A DNA stretch of 64,000 nt from Streptomyces longispororuber. Lineage in GTDB: Bacteria; Actinomycetota; Actinomycetes; Streptomycetales; Streptomycetaceae. A program made the position numbers and the translations under genes. Positions 54,014-62,813 of this stretch are shown in pieces; the stretch's first letter is position 1; every line of letters begins with the position of its first letter. The notes under the pieces were generated by a model. It ran no database searches. It had not been told where the DNA came from and saw only the letters and a list, made by a program, of their open reading frames with translations. The DNA lies in contig NZ_BNBT01000012.1 of NCBI RefSeq assembly GCF_014656095.1, positions 38,792 through 102,791 of the forward strand, read 5' to 3'.

Positions 54014-54790
54014 ATGAACACGCTGCACAGCACCAGCTCAAGCGCAGTTGTCACGCGTCTGCACGACATCCACCGGAGTTCTGAGAAGCACGAGAAGTCC
54101 GGTGCCGTGAGCGGGCGGGGGTGCGCTCGCGGCACCGGGCGTCAGCACACCGGTTACATGACGGTGGTTGACGCGCTCAAGGGCGGCGGTGACAAGGCAG
54201 CTCACGGGGGAGCCGCCGCGTACAGGGAGGAATCGGGGGAACGGACCTCCCGGTCGCAGGCCGAGGACGCCGAAGCGGCGTTCACCGCCTACGTCCAGGA
54301 GCGCCGCGCCTCCCTGTACGCCACCGCCTACCACCTGACCGGCGACCGCTTCGAGGCCGAGGACCTGCTGCAGAGCGCCTTGTTCTCGACGTACCGCGCC
54401 TGGGACAGGATCAGCGACAAGGCCGCCGTCGGCGGCTACCTGCGGCGCACCATGACGAACCTGCACATCAGCGCGTGGCGCCGCCGCAAGCTCAACGAGT
54501 ACCCGACCGAGGAACTGCCGGAGACCGTCGGCGACACGGACGCGATGCGCGGCACCGAGCTGCGCGCCGTCCTGTGGCAGGCGCTCGCCCGGCTGCCCGA
54601 ACTCCAGCGCACCATGCTGGTCCTGCGCTACTACGAGGGCCGCACGGACCCGGAGATCGCGGACATCCTCGACATCAGCGTCGGCACGGTGAAGTCCAGC
54701 ATCTGGCGGTCCCTCCGCCGGCTGCGCGAGGACGAGGTCCTCAGCTTCGGCCGTGACCAGGAGGAGTCCTTCGGCGAGTTGGTCGCCTGA
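54014..54790 (+). CDS. sigQ: RNA polymerase sigma factor SigQ (SigE family)
   Basis: 258 residues from ATG 54014, behind a GGGGGG site; ATG 54158 is a possible inner start. Region 2 reads YATAYHLTGDRFEAEDLLQS, region 4 LARLPELQRTMLVLRYYEGR then DPEIADILDISVGTVKSSIW. A 75-residue N-terminal extension precedes region 2, as in the S. coelicolor protein. It is divergent from afsQ1 and preceded by the AfsQ1 site. In S. coelicolor SigQ opposes AfsQ1 in antibiotic control. No anti-sigma factor gene is adjacent. Confidence 0.92.
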   Translation: MNTLHSTSSSAVVTRLHDIHRSSEKHEKSGAVSGRGCARGTGRQHTGYMTVVDALKGGGDKAAHGGAAAYREESGERTSRSQAEDAEAAFTAYVQERRASLYATAYHLTGDRFEAEDLLQSALFSTYRAWDRISDKAAVGGYLRRTMTNLHISAWRRRKLNEYPTEELPETVGDTDAMRGTELRAVLWQALARLPELQRTMLVLRYYEGRTDPEIADILDISVGTVKSSIWRSLRRLREDEVLSFGRDQEESFGELVA

Positions 54791-54892
54791 GGACAGGGGG
54801 AAACGGGGGCCGCCGCTCCTAGGGGGGAAGCGGCGGAAGCAGGAAAAGGAAAGAAAGAGGGGGGATCACGGGGGATCCACGGGGGAAACACT

Positions 54893-54929
54893 GCGGGACC
54901 GGAAGGCCGGGGGGTCTTTCCGGTCCCGC
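54893..54929 (+). terminator. Terminator of sigQ
   Basis: A perfect 12-bp stem (54893-54904 and 54918-54929) with a 13-nt loop, followed by TCTTCG, lies 100 bp after sigQ. Confidence 0.75.
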
Positions 54930-54947
54930 TCTTCGTGCTGCCGTGCC

Positions 54948-55001
54948 GCCGCGCTGTCGTACTGCCGCGCTGTCGTACGGGCCCGTGCCGCGCGGCAGTA
55001 C
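54948..55001. repeat. 16-bp tandem repeat within an inverted repeat
   Basis: GCCGCGCTGTCGTACT is repeated at 54948 and 54964 (last base differs). GTACTGCCGCGC (54959-54970) pairs exactly with GCGCGGCAGTAC (54990-55001). It lies just after the stop of the reverse-strand kinase gene and may be its terminator. Confidence 0.55.
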
Positions 55002-55023
55002 GGTGACCGCGTGCCGGGCGGTG

Positions 55024-55740
55024 CTACGCGGCGCTCGCGTGGGCCCGCGCGCGGCGGCCCGCCGCCGCGTCGGTGAGGCGGCCGAGCGCCTCCTCCGCGC
55101 CGCACGGGTGGGCGCCCAGGGCGGTCTGGCGGGCCACGATGGCGCGTTCGGCGCGCATCAGGCGCCAGCCGCGGCGCAGCAGGAACGGCACGGACTTGCG
55201 GCCCTCGCGCAGGTCGCGAAGGAGCCGGCGGCGGAACGTGGTGGACGGGCGCCCGCGCAGGCAGAGCGCGTCCGCGAGCACGCCGAGGTCCCGGCAGCGC
55301 TCCACGATGTCCGCCGCGAAGATGCCCTCGGCGATGAACAGCGGCGTGCGCTCGATGTCGAGCGTCTCCTCGCCGACCCGCGCGCTCGTGGCGATGTCGT
55401 ACACCGGTACGCGCGTACGACCCGTGCGGCACAGCTCGCTGATCGCGGCGACGGCCACGTCCGCGTCCCAGGAGAGCGGCGAGTCCCAGTCGATGTCCGT
55501 GCTGCCCTCGACGAGCGGCAGCGTCGGGTCGGTGCCCTCCTTGTAGAAGTCGTCGAGACACAGGACGGGCAGCCCGCTGCGGGCCGCGAACGACGACTTG
55601 CCCGAGCCGGAGGGCCCGGTGAGCAGGACGACGCGCGTGGGTGTCGGAGGATGGGGACCCAAAGCTCTGAACCTTCTCACCTGCGGTGGTGCCGGACAGC
55701 CGGACATGTGTGCCGTGACGCGTCCCCGCGGGTCGCGCAC
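55024..55740 (-). CDS. Uridine kinase-like P-loop protein
   Basis: 238 residues from GTG 55740. VVLLTGPSGSGKSSF is a Walker A loop; LPVLCLDDFYKEG and DWDSPLSWD match the substrate regions of uridine kinases. It may phosphorylate uridine or another nucleoside, which would fit the salvage genes nearby, but specificity cannot be read. The start is uncertain: ATG 55707 and GTG 55674 are alternatives, and none has a ribosome site. A GATAAT hexamer lies 11 bp upstream of GTG 55740, so a leaderless start is possible. Confidence 0.75.
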   Translation of the reverse strand: MRDPRGRVTAHMSGCPAPPQVRRFRALGPHPPTPTRVVLLTGPSGSGKSSFAARSGLPVLCLDDFYKEGTDPTLPLVEGSTDIDWDSPLSWDADVAVAAISELCRTGRTRVPVYDIATSARVGEETLDIERTPLFIAEGIFAADIVERCRDLGVLADALCLRGRPSTTFRRRLLRDLREGRKSVPFLLRRGWRLMRAERAIVARQTALGAHPCGAEEALGRLTDAAAGRRARAHASAA

Positions 55741-55893
55741 GTCCGCGAGGCATTATCCCCTCTCGGCGGCGGGGGAGCGCCGGGCGGGGCGGGTGCCTCC
55801 CTGCGCCCGCCCGGGAAGGCGGCGACGGCTGCGTACCGGAGGGGTGCGCTCCGCGGGGGTGCGGTTTCCCGAACCGCCGATCCGGGGGCGGGC

Positions 55894-56706
55894 ATGATCG
55901 ATTCCCGGGCCCGCGGCGCCGAGGCTGGAGGCATGGCTGAGACGGCGACGAACAGAGCGACGAGCGGGGCGGAGGACGAGGCGGCGGACGCCGCCCGGGC
56001 GGAGGACCTGCACCGGGAGTACGGGCGCGGGACCGCCGCCGTACGGGCGCTGCGCGGGGTGTCCGTGCGCCTCGCCCCGGGGACGTTCACGGCGGTGATG
56101 GGGCCCTCGGGCTCGGGCAAGACCACCCTGCTGCACTGCCTCGCGGGGATGGACCGGCCCACCCGGGGCTCCGTCTGGTGGGGCGACACCGAGGTGTCCC
56201 GGCTGCCCGAGCGGCGCCTCGCGGAACTGCGGCGCAGCCGGGTCGGGTTCGTCTTCCAGGCGTTCAACCTGATGCCGGCGATGACGGCCGCGCAGAACGT
56301 CGAGCTCCCCGGCCGGCTGGCGGGCGAGCGGCCCGACCGGGGCCGGGTCCTGGAGGCGCTCGCCCGGGTGGGCCTCGCCGGGCGGGAGCGGCACCGGCCC
56401 GGGCAGTTGTCCGGCGGGCAGCAGCAGCGGGTGGCGATCGCCCGGGCGCTGGTGTCGCGCCCGCGGGTGCTGTTCGCCGACGAGCCCACGGGCGCGCTGG
56501 ACCGCGCCACCGGCCACGAGATCCTCGCCCTGCTGCGCGCCGGGGTGGACGAGGAGGGGCGGACCTGCGTGATGGTGACCCACGACCCGGTCGCCGCCGG
56601 GTACGCGGACCGGGTGCTGCTGCTCGCCGACGGCCTGCTGGTGGACGCGCTGGACCGGCCCACCGCGGCCGAGGTCGGCGCCCGCCTGAGCCGGCTGGGC
56701 GGGTGA
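55894..56706 (+). CDS. ABC transporter ATPase (LolD/MacB type)
   Basis: 270 residues from ATG 55894 (GGGGGCGGG upstream). ATG 55933 is an inner alternative, but its GGAGG is only one base away. Motifs are MGPSGSGKTTLLHCLAG (Walker A), QLSGGQQQRVAIARAL (signature) and VLFADEPTGALD (Walker B). ATPases of this group pair with FtsX-type permeases to export peptides or lipids or to resist antimicrobial compounds. It overlaps the permease start by four bases, and a two-component pair follows. Confidence 0.9.
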   Translation: MIDSRARGAEAGGMAETATNRATSGAEDEAADAARAEDLHREYGRGTAAVRALRGVSVRLAPGTFTAVMGPSGSGKTTLLHCLAGMDRPTRGSVWWGDTEVSRLPERRLAELRRSRVGFVFQAFNLMPAMTAAQNVELPGRLAGERPDRGRVLEALARVGLAGRERHRPGQLSGGQQQRVAIARALVSRPRVLFADEPTGALDRATGHEILALLRAGVDEEGRTCVMVTHDPVAAGYADRVLLLADGLLVDALDRPTAAEVGARLSRLGG

Positions 56707-58082
56707 GCGCGATGGCCCCCATCGGGCTCGGGCAGATGCGCCGTCGTCCGGCCGCCTTCGCCGGCCTGGCGGCATCACTCTTCCTCGCCGTCGCCACCGT
56801 GACCCTCTTCGGCTCGCTGGTGGCCGCCGACGCCACGGCGCCCGACGCCGCCCGCGACGCGGTCGAGGGACCCGGGCTGATGCTGATCGCCGGGGCCTTC
56901 GGCGAGATCGCCGTCCTGGTCGCGTTCTTCGTCGTGGTCAACGCGCTCGGCTTCACGCTGCGCCAGCAGCACCGCGAACTGGCCCTGCTGCGCACCGTCG
57001 CGGCCACGCCCCGGCAGGCACGGCGGCTGGTGCGCGGCCAGGTCGTGGTGACCACGCTGCTGGTCGCCGTGCCCGCGTGGGCCGCCGGGGCGGTGGCGGC
57101 CCGCCGCTTCCTCGCCGCGTTGCAGCGGCGCGGGCTGGCGGCGCCGGACGTCCGGGTGCCGGGGACGCCGCTGCCCATGCTCATAGCGCTGGCCGTCACG
57201 CTCGCCGTCGGCCTGGTGGCCACGGCCGTCGCGGCCCGGCGGATCTCCCGCATCGCACCCGCGGCCGCCCTCACCGCGAGCTCGACCGAGCACGGGCGCA
57301 CGGGCGTGCCCCGCCTGCTGGCCGGTGTCGCCGCGCTGGTCGGCGGCGGCCTGCTGCTGCGCCTGGCCGCGACCCGTCCGGCGGGCGAGGTGGACGACGC
57401 GGGGCAGGCGGCGCTGCTGGCCTCGCTGGTGCTGCTCGCGGGCGTCGCCCTGGTCGGGCCGCTCGCGGCGCGCGTCCTGGCCGCCGTCCTGGGCGCTCCG
57501 CTGCGGGCGGTGGCCCCCGGGGCGGGGTGGCTGGCCGACGCCAACCTGCGCGGGTACGCGCGGCGGCTGGCCTCCGCCGTGGTGCCGGTCGCGCTGCTCG
57601 TCGGGCTCTCCGGCACCATGATGATCATGACGAGTACCGCCGAGGACGCCTCGGGCGCGGCCGCGACCGCCGTCACCTCCGACACCGACGTCTGGCTGCG
57701 CCAGGTCGAACTGGCGATGCTGGTCTGCTTCGCCGCCGTCTCCACCGTGAACACCCTGGTCGCCGTGACCGCCGAGCGGCGCCGCGAGTTCGCGCTGCTG
57801 CGGCTGGTCGGCGCGACCCGGGCCCAGCTCATGCGGGTGCTGACCGTGGAGGCGGTGCTGACCACGGCGGTGGGCGTCCTGCTCGGCGCGGCGGTCGCGG
57901 GCGCCGCGTCGGCGGCGTTCAGCGCGGCGGTGACCGGCTCACCGCTGCCGACCGTCCCGGCGGCCGCCTGCGCCTGGACCGTCGCGGGCGCGGCGGCGCT
58001 GACCGTCCCCGGCATCCTGGCCACGGGCGCGCGTGCGACGCGCGGCGCGGCGGTGGAGGCGGCGGGAGGCGGCCGTGAGTGA
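56703..58082 (+). CDS. FtsX-type ABC permease
   Basis: 459 residues from GTG 56703, overlapping the ATPase stop (GTGA). Two FtsX units are visible: the first with LVAFFVVVNALGFTLRQQHR then [19 protein letters not shown], and the second with LVAVTAERRREFALLRLVGA. About eight membrane segments lie around them. It works with the preceding ATPase, probably in export or detoxification controlled by the following two-component system. Confidence 0.9.
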   Translation: MSAMAPIGLGQMRRRPAAFAGLAASLFLAVATVTLFGSLVAADATAPDAARDAVEGPGLMLIAGAFGEIAVLVAFFVVVNALGFTLRQQHRELALLRTVAATPRQARRLVRGQVVVTTLLVAVPAWAAGAVAARRFLAALQRRGLAAPDVRVPGTPLPMLIALAVTLAVGLVATAVAARRISRIAPAAALTASSTEHGRTGVPRLLAGVAALVGGGLLLRLAATRPAGEVDDAGQAALLASLVLLAGVALVGPLAARVLAAVLGAPLRAVAPGAGWLADANLRGYARRLASAVVPVALLVGLSGTMMIMTSTAEDASGAAATAVTSDTDVWLRQVELAMLVCFAAVSTVNTLVAVTAERRREFALLRLVGATRAQLMRVLTVEAVLTTAVGVLLGAAVAGAASAAFSAAVTGSPLPTVPAAACAWTVAGAAALTVPGILATGARATRGAAVEAAGGGRE

Positions 58083-58408
58083 CCGGGACGGGCGGGGCCC
58101 GCGCGGGGGTGCTGCGCGGTGGGTTGCGTTGCTGTCGGATGTCTTGCGGCCGGGGGTCTTGCGCCTGCGGCGGGGGTCCTGGCGGTCGGGCGTTTTGCCC
58201 TGCGGCCCGGGTCCGTGCAGGGGTGCCTCGTGGCGGGTTGCGTTGCGGCCGGGTGCCGTGCGCCTCGGGCGAGGGGCCGGGCGGCCGGGCACCGGGTGGT
58301 CGGGCGCCCCGTGTTCCGTGCCCCGGGTGGTGTCGAGCGCCTCGCTCGGCGGGTGCGGCGTGAGGGTGCCGGTTCCGGGGGAGTACGCGGCGGTGCCCGG
58401 AGCCGTAC
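58083..58408. other. GC-rich intergenic stretch with degenerate repeats
   Basis: About 325 bp. GGGTTGCGTTGC occurs at about 58121 and 58237 with similar G/C-rich flanks, giving two degenerate copies with a period of about 115 bp. Open frames exist but none has a credible start or motif. It may be an expanded spacer between the exporter and the kinase. Confidence 0.5.
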
Positions 58409-59701
58409 GTGGCTGAGCGGCGGGGCCCCGGCGTCCCGGGGGACCGGGGCAGTGGCGGCGTACGGAACACGAGGCGCGTCAAGGGCATGCGGCGTGCTCT
58501 GCGCGTGCGGGGCGGTGACTGGGGCTTCGCCCTGGTCGGACTGCCGCTCGCCGTGGTCGGCGGCGGCTACGCGCTCGTCGTCCTCTACGCGGGGGCGCTG
58601 CTCTCGCTCACCGTGCTCGGCCTGCCGTTCGTGGCCCTGGCGCTGACCGGCGCGCGGGGGCTCGGGGCGCTGCACCGGCGGCTGGTCGGGCGGTTGCTCG
58701 GCGAGCGCGTCGAGGCCCCGGCGGCGCCGCCCCGCGCGAAGGGCCCCATCGCCCGGTGCCGTGTCGCGCTGACCGACCCGGTCGCCTGGCGGGCCCTGCT
58801 CTACCTGGTGCTGCGGCTGCCGCTCGGCGTGCTCGGCTTCGCCGCCGCCGTCGCGGTTCCGCTGGGCTGCGGCTGGCTGCTCGGCTTCCCGCTCTGGGAG
58901 CGCCTGCTGCAACCGGACCAGCGTCCTGCCCTCTGGCCCGTCGCCGTCTCGGTCCCGCTCGGCCTGGTCCTCCTGGCCGCGGTGCCCGGTGCCGTCCGGG
59001 CGCTGAGCCGGGCGAACCGGTGGCTCGCCCGGCTGCTGCTCGGCCCCGCCCGCGCCCAGCGGCGCGTCACGGAGCTGGAGGCCGCCCGCGCCGCCCTGCT
59101 CACGGAGAACACCGACCGGCTGCGCCGCCTGGAGCGCGACCTGCACGACGGCACCCAGGCCCGGCTGGTCGCCGTGGCCATCACCCTCTCGCTGGCCGAC
59201 GACGCGCTCGATTCCGCCGCCGGGCCGGACCTCGGGCGGCTGCGCGGCCTGGTGGCCCGCGCCCGGGGCCAGACCGACGCCACCATCGCCGAGCTGCGGC
59301 TGCTCACCCGGGGCATCCACCCCGTGGCGCTGGACGGCGGGCTCGGCGAGGCGCTGCCGGGGCTTGCCGCCACCGTGCCGGTGCCGGTCACCGTCGACCT
59401 GGACCTGCGGGAACGCCCGGATCCGGCGGTCGAGCACGCCGTCTACCACTGCGCCGCCGAGCTGCTCACCAACGTGGCCCGGCACAGCGGTGCCCGCGCG
59501 GCCGGGCTCGCCGCGACCGCGGCCGCCGGCCGGGTCACCCTGACCGTGCGCGACGACGGCCGCGGCGGCGCCGCGCCCGGCACCGGCACCGGGCTGACCG
59601 GCCTGGCCGGGCGGCTCGCGGCGGTGGACGGCGTCCTGCGGGTCGACAGCCCGCCCGGCGGCCCCACCGTGATCACCGCCGAACTGCCCGCGCACCTGTG
59701 A
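58409..59701 (+). CDS. NarL-type sensor histidine kinase
   Basis: 430 residues from GTG 58409 (GGAG upstream); ATG 58487 is a plausible inner start. The N-terminal half has two pairs of membrane segments with LAVVGGGYALVVLYAGALLS (sensor domain) and LPLGVLGFAAAVAVPLG. The HisKA_3 H-box is LERDLHDGTQARLVAV, and the ATPase part ends with DDGRGGAAPG and GTGLTGLAGRLA. It faces the response regulator gene, with the stops 34 bp apart. It probably senses a ligand of the upstream ABC exporter. Confidence 0.88.
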   Translation: MAERRGPGVPGDRGSGGVRNTRRVKGMRRALRVRGGDWGFALVGLPLAVVGGGYALVVLYAGALLSLTVLGLPFVALALTGARGLGALHRRLVGRLLGERVEAPAAPPRAKGPIARCRVALTDPVAWRALLYLVLRLPLGVLGFAAAVAVPLGCGWLLGFPLWERLLQPDQRPALWPVAVSVPLGLVLLAAVPGAVRALSRANRWLARLLLGPARAQRRVTELEAARAALLTENTDRLRRLERDLHDGTQARLVAVAITLSLADDALDSAAGPDLGRLRGLVARARGQTDATIAELRLLTRGIHPVALDGGLGEALPGLAATVPVPVTVDLDLRERPDPAVEHAVYHCAAELLTNVARHSGARAAGLAATAAAGRVTLTVRDDGRGGAAPGTGTGLTGLAGRLAAVDGVLRVDSPPGGPTVITAELPAHL

Positions 59702-59734
59702 CACCCCCGCCCGGGGCGGTGCCGCGCGGAGCCG

Positions 59735-60400
59735 TCAGCTCCCGCTCTCCGCCAGGTACGTGAGGACGGCCTTCACCCGCCGGTTGTCGGTGTCCGTCGC
59801 CCGCAGGCCGAACTTGGCGAAGACGGCGGCCACGTGCTTCTCCACCGCCCGCTCCGACACCGCGAACAGCGTCGCGATGGAGCGGTTGGAGTGGCCCTGT
59901 GCCATCAGTTCGAGGACCTCGTACTCGCGCGGCGTCAGGGCGTCGACCTTGTGCCGCTGTCCGCCGCGCAGGAGCTGGGTGACCACCGCGGGATCGAGCG
60001 CCGTACCGCCGTCGGCGACCCGGCGCAGCGCGTCCACGAACTCGGAGGTACGGGCGACGCGCTCCTTCAGCAGGTACCCGACGCCCGCCGTGCCGTCCGC
60101 GAGCAGCCGGGAGGCCCAGACGGTCTCCACGTGCTGGGAGAAGACCAGGATGCCGACCTCGGGTGTCCGCGCGCGGATGTCGACGGCGGCGCGGATGCCC
60201 TCGTCGGTGTGCGTGGGCGGCATCCGGATGTCCACCACGGCCACGTCGGGCCGGTGCGCGGCCACCGCGGCGAGCAGCTCGGGCGCCGTACCCGTGGCGG
60301 CCACCACCTCGCACCCGCGGGCGCCGAGCAGCTCGACCATGCCGTCACGCAGGACGACGGAGTCCTCGGCCAGGACCACGCGCAGACGCTTGTCGATCAC
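59735..60400 (-). CDS. LuxR/NarL-type response regulator
   Basis: 221 residues from GTG 60400. The receiver domain starts LRVVLAEDSVVLRDG; the phosphoacceptor is D57 in VAVVDIRMPP. The LuxR helix-turn-helix is LTPREYEVLELMAQGHSNRS then IATLFAVSERAVEKHVAAVF. A GATAAT hexamer ends seven bases before the GTG and there is no ribosome site, so the gene may have a leaderless transcript. It is convergent with its cognate kinase, an unusual order for a pair. Confidence 0.9.
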   Translation of the reverse strand: MIDKRLRVVLAEDSVVLRDGMVELLGARGCEVVAATGTAPELLAAVAAHRPDVAVVDIRMPPTHTDEGIRAAVDIRARTPEVGILVFSQHVETVWASRLLADGTAGVGYLLKERVARTSEFVDALRRVADGGTALDPAVVTQLLRGGQRHKVDALTPREYEVLELMAQGHSNRSIATLFAVSERAVEKHVAAVFAKFGLRATDTDNRRVKAVLTYLAESGS

Positions 60401-60488
60401 GCCGCCATTATCCGGCCGGGCGGATACGCGCGGACGCCGGGCGGGCCGGGAGCGGCCCGCCCGGCGTCCGGGGGAGAGGGGAGAAGGC

Positions 60489-61379
60489 TCAGTACGAGGA
60501 GCCCGACGCGCCCAGCGAGCCCGTGGGATGCCAGACCGTCTTGGTCTCCAGGAAGGCGGTGAGGCGCTCCGTGCCGGGGGCCGCGGTGAAGTCCCCGTCC
60601 ACAGCCTGTGGACGCAGCACGCGCTTCAGGTTGTCCGCCGCCGCGACCTCCAGCTCCTTCGCCAGGCCGGCGTCGGCACCCGTGAGGTCGATGGCGTTCA
60701 CGTCCTGGTGCGCGGCCAGCGGGGCCGCGAGCTCCGCCGTACGGCCGGAGAGGATGTTGACGACACCGCCGGGCACGTCCGACGTGGCCAGGACCTCGCC
60801 CAGGGACAGGGCCGGGAGCGGGGCCTTCTCGGAGGCGACGACGACCGCTGTGCTGCCGGTGGCGATCACCGGGGCGATGACGGACACCAGGCCCAGGAAC
60901 GACGACTCCTGGGGCGCGAGCACCGCGACGACGCCCGTCGGCTCGGGGGTGGAGAGGTTGAGGAACGGCCCGGCGGCCGGGTTCGCCCCGCCCACGACCT
61001 GGCCGATCTTGTCGGTCCAGCCCGCGTACCAGACCCAGCGGTCGACCGCGGCGTCGACGACCGCCGCCGCCTTGGACTTCGACAGGCCCTCGGCGTCGGC
61101 GACCTCGCGCGTGAACTGCTCGCGGCGGCCCTCCAGCATCTCCGCCACGCGGTACAGGATCTGCCCGCGCAGGTACGCCGTCGCGTTCGACCAGCCGCCG
61201 AACGCCTTGCGCGCGGCCACCACCGCGTCCCGCGCGTCCTTGCGGGACGACTGCGGGGCGTTGGCCAGCCAGTTGCCCTTTGCGTCGGTCACCTCGTACA
61301 CCCGGCCGCTCTCGGAACGCGGGAACTTACCGCCCACGTACAGCTTGTAGGTCTTGAAGACAGTCAAGCGCTCAGACAT
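60489..61379 (-). CDS. Aldehyde dehydrogenase-like protein lacking the catalytic half
   Basis: 296 residues against about 480 for a full enzyme. The N-terminal and cofactor-binding part is present (YKLYVGGKFPRSESG; WYAGWTDKIGQVVGGANP; VLAPQESSFLGLVSVIAP), but the sequence ends where the catalytic cysteine region would start. The glutamate motif LELGGK is replaced by DLTGADAG. It overlaps the full-length dehydrogenase gene by 8 bp and is the third gene of the deoC operon. It is probably inactive alone and may serve as partner subunit of the full enzyme. I recall a similar pair in S. coelicolor, so it is unlikely to be a recent pseudogene. Confidence 0.8.
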   Translation of the reverse strand: MSERLTVFKTYKLYVGGKFPRSESGRVYEVTDAKGNWLANAPQSSRKDARDAVVAARKAFGGWSNATAYLRGQILYRVAEMLEGRREQFTREVADAEGLSKSKAAAVVDAAVDRWVWYAGWTDKIGQVVGGANPAAGPFLNLSTPEPTGVVAVLAPQESSFLGLVSVIAPVIATGSTAVVVASEKAPLPALSLGEVLATSDVPGGVVNILSGRTAELAAPLAAHQDVNAIDLTGADAGLAKELEVAAADNLKRVLRPQAVDGDFTAAPGTERLTAFLETKTVWHPTGSLGASGSSY

Positions 61380-62808
61380 CGAGGTACGCCTCCAGGCCGT
61401 GGCGGCCGCCCTCGCGGCCGAAGCCCGACTCCTTGTAGCCGCCGAAGGGCGAGGTCGGGTCGAACTTGTTGAACGTGTTGGCCCAGACGACGCCCGCGCG
61501 GAGCTTGTTCGCGACCGCGAGGATGCGCGAGCCCTTCTCCGTCCAGATGCCCGCCGACAGGCCGTACTGCGTGTTGTTCGCCTTGGCGACGGCCTCGTCG
61601 GGGGTGCGGAAGGTCAGCACCGACAGGGCCGGGCCGAAGATCTCGTCCCGGGCGATGGTGTGCGCCTGGGTGACGTTGGTGAACAGCGTCGGGGCGAACC
61701 AGTAGCCGGAGGCGGGCAGCTCGCACGCCGGGGACCAGCGCTCGGCGCCCTCCGCCTCGCCCTGGTCGGCGAGGGCGGTGATACGGGCGAGCTGCTCGGC
61801 GGAGTTGATCGCGCCGATGTCGGTGTTCTTGTCCAGCGGGTCGCCCAGGCGCAGCGTGGAGAGCCTGCGCTTGAGGGCGTCGAGCAGCTCCTCCTGGATC
61901 GACTCCTGCACGAGCAGGCGCGAGCCGGCGCAGCAGACCTGGCCCTGGTTGAAGAAGATGCCCGTGACGATGCCCTCGACGGCCTGGTCGATCGGGGCGT
62001 CGTCGAAGACGATGTTCGCGCCCTTGCCGCCCAGTTCGAGGGTGAGCTTCTTGTCCGTGCCCGCGACCGTGCGCGCGATCTCCTTGCCGACGGCCGTGGA
62101 GCCGGTGAAGGCGACCTTGTTCACGTCCGGGTGCGCGACCAGGGCCGCGCCCGCGTCGCCGTACCCCGGGAGGATGTTGACGACGCCCTTGGGCAGGCCC
62201 GCCTGGCGGCAGATGTCCGCGAAGAACAGCGCGGAGAGCGGGGTCGTCTCGGCGGGCTTGAGGACCACCGTGTTGCCGGTCGCGAGGGCCGGGGCGATCT
62301 TCCAGGCCAGCATGAGCAGCGGGAAGTTCCAGGGGATGACCTGGCCCGCGACGCCCAGCGGCCGGGGGTTCGCGCCGAACCCGGCGTGGTCGAGCTTGTC
62401 GGCCCAGCCCGCGTAGTAGAAGAAGTGCGCGGCGACCAGCGGGAGGTCCGCGTCGCGGGTCTCCTTGATCGGCTTGCCGTTGTCGAGCGTCTCCAGGACG
62501 GCGAGCTCGCGCGAGCGCTCCTGGATGATGCGGGCGATGCGGAAGAGGTACTTCGCGCGCTCCGCGCCGGGCAGCGCGGACCACTTCTCGAACGCCTTGC
62601 GGGCGGCCCGCACCGCGCGCTCGACGTCGGCCTCGCCCGCCCGGGCGACCTCGGAGAGGACCTCCTCGGTCGACGGGGACACGGACTTGAAGACCTTGCC
62701 GTCCGCGGCCTCGGCGAACTCGCCGTCGATGAACAGGCCGTAGGAGGGCGCGATGTCGACGACCGCGCGGGACTCGGGAGCCGGCGCGTACTCGAAAAGG
62801 GATGCCAT
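61372..62808 (-). CDS. Aldehyde dehydrogenase
   Basis: 478 residues with the complete family signature: VIPWNFPLLMLAWKIAPAL (substrate channel), FTGSTAVGKEI (NAD binding), LELGGKGANIVF (catalytic glutamate) and FNQGQVCCAGSRL (catalytic cysteine). Acetaldehyde released by deoxyribose-phosphate aldolase, encoded 5 bp upstream, is the likely substrate, giving acetate with NAD. It is followed by the truncated homologue. Confidence 0.93.
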   Translation of the reverse strand: MASLFEYAPAPESRAVVDIAPSYGLFIDGEFAEAADGKVFKSVSPSTEEVLSEVARAGEADVERAVRAARKAFEKWSALPGAERAKYLFRIARIIQERSRELAVLETLDNGKPIKETRDADLPLVAAHFFYYAGWADKLDHAGFGANPRPLGVAGQVIPWNFPLLMLAWKIAPALATGNTVVLKPAETTPLSALFFADICRQAGLPKGVVNILPGYGDAGAALVAHPDVNKVAFTGSTAVGKEIARTVAGTDKKLTLELGGKGANIVFDDAPIDQAVEGIVTGIFFNQGQVCCAGSRLLVQESIQEELLDALKRRLSTLRLGDPLDKNTDIGAINSAEQLARITALADQGEAEGAERWSPACELPASGYWFAPTLFTNVTQAHTIARDEIFGPALSVLTFRTPDEAVAKANNTQYGLSAGIWTEKGSRILAVANKLRAGVVWANTFNKFDPTSPFGGYKESGFGREGGRHGLEAYLDV

Positions 62809-62813
62809 GGTGA

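Noticed and set aside
55406..55417. GTACGCGCGTAC inside the uridine-kinase-like gene as another nucleoside operator
   Set aside because: The core is similar but the outer bases differ from TCTACGCGCGTAGA and it lies in coding sequence.
56264..59704. 1146-codon open frame opposite the ABC exporter and kinase genes
   Set aside because: It runs across three real genes on the other strand and is low-complexity; a shadow of codon bias.
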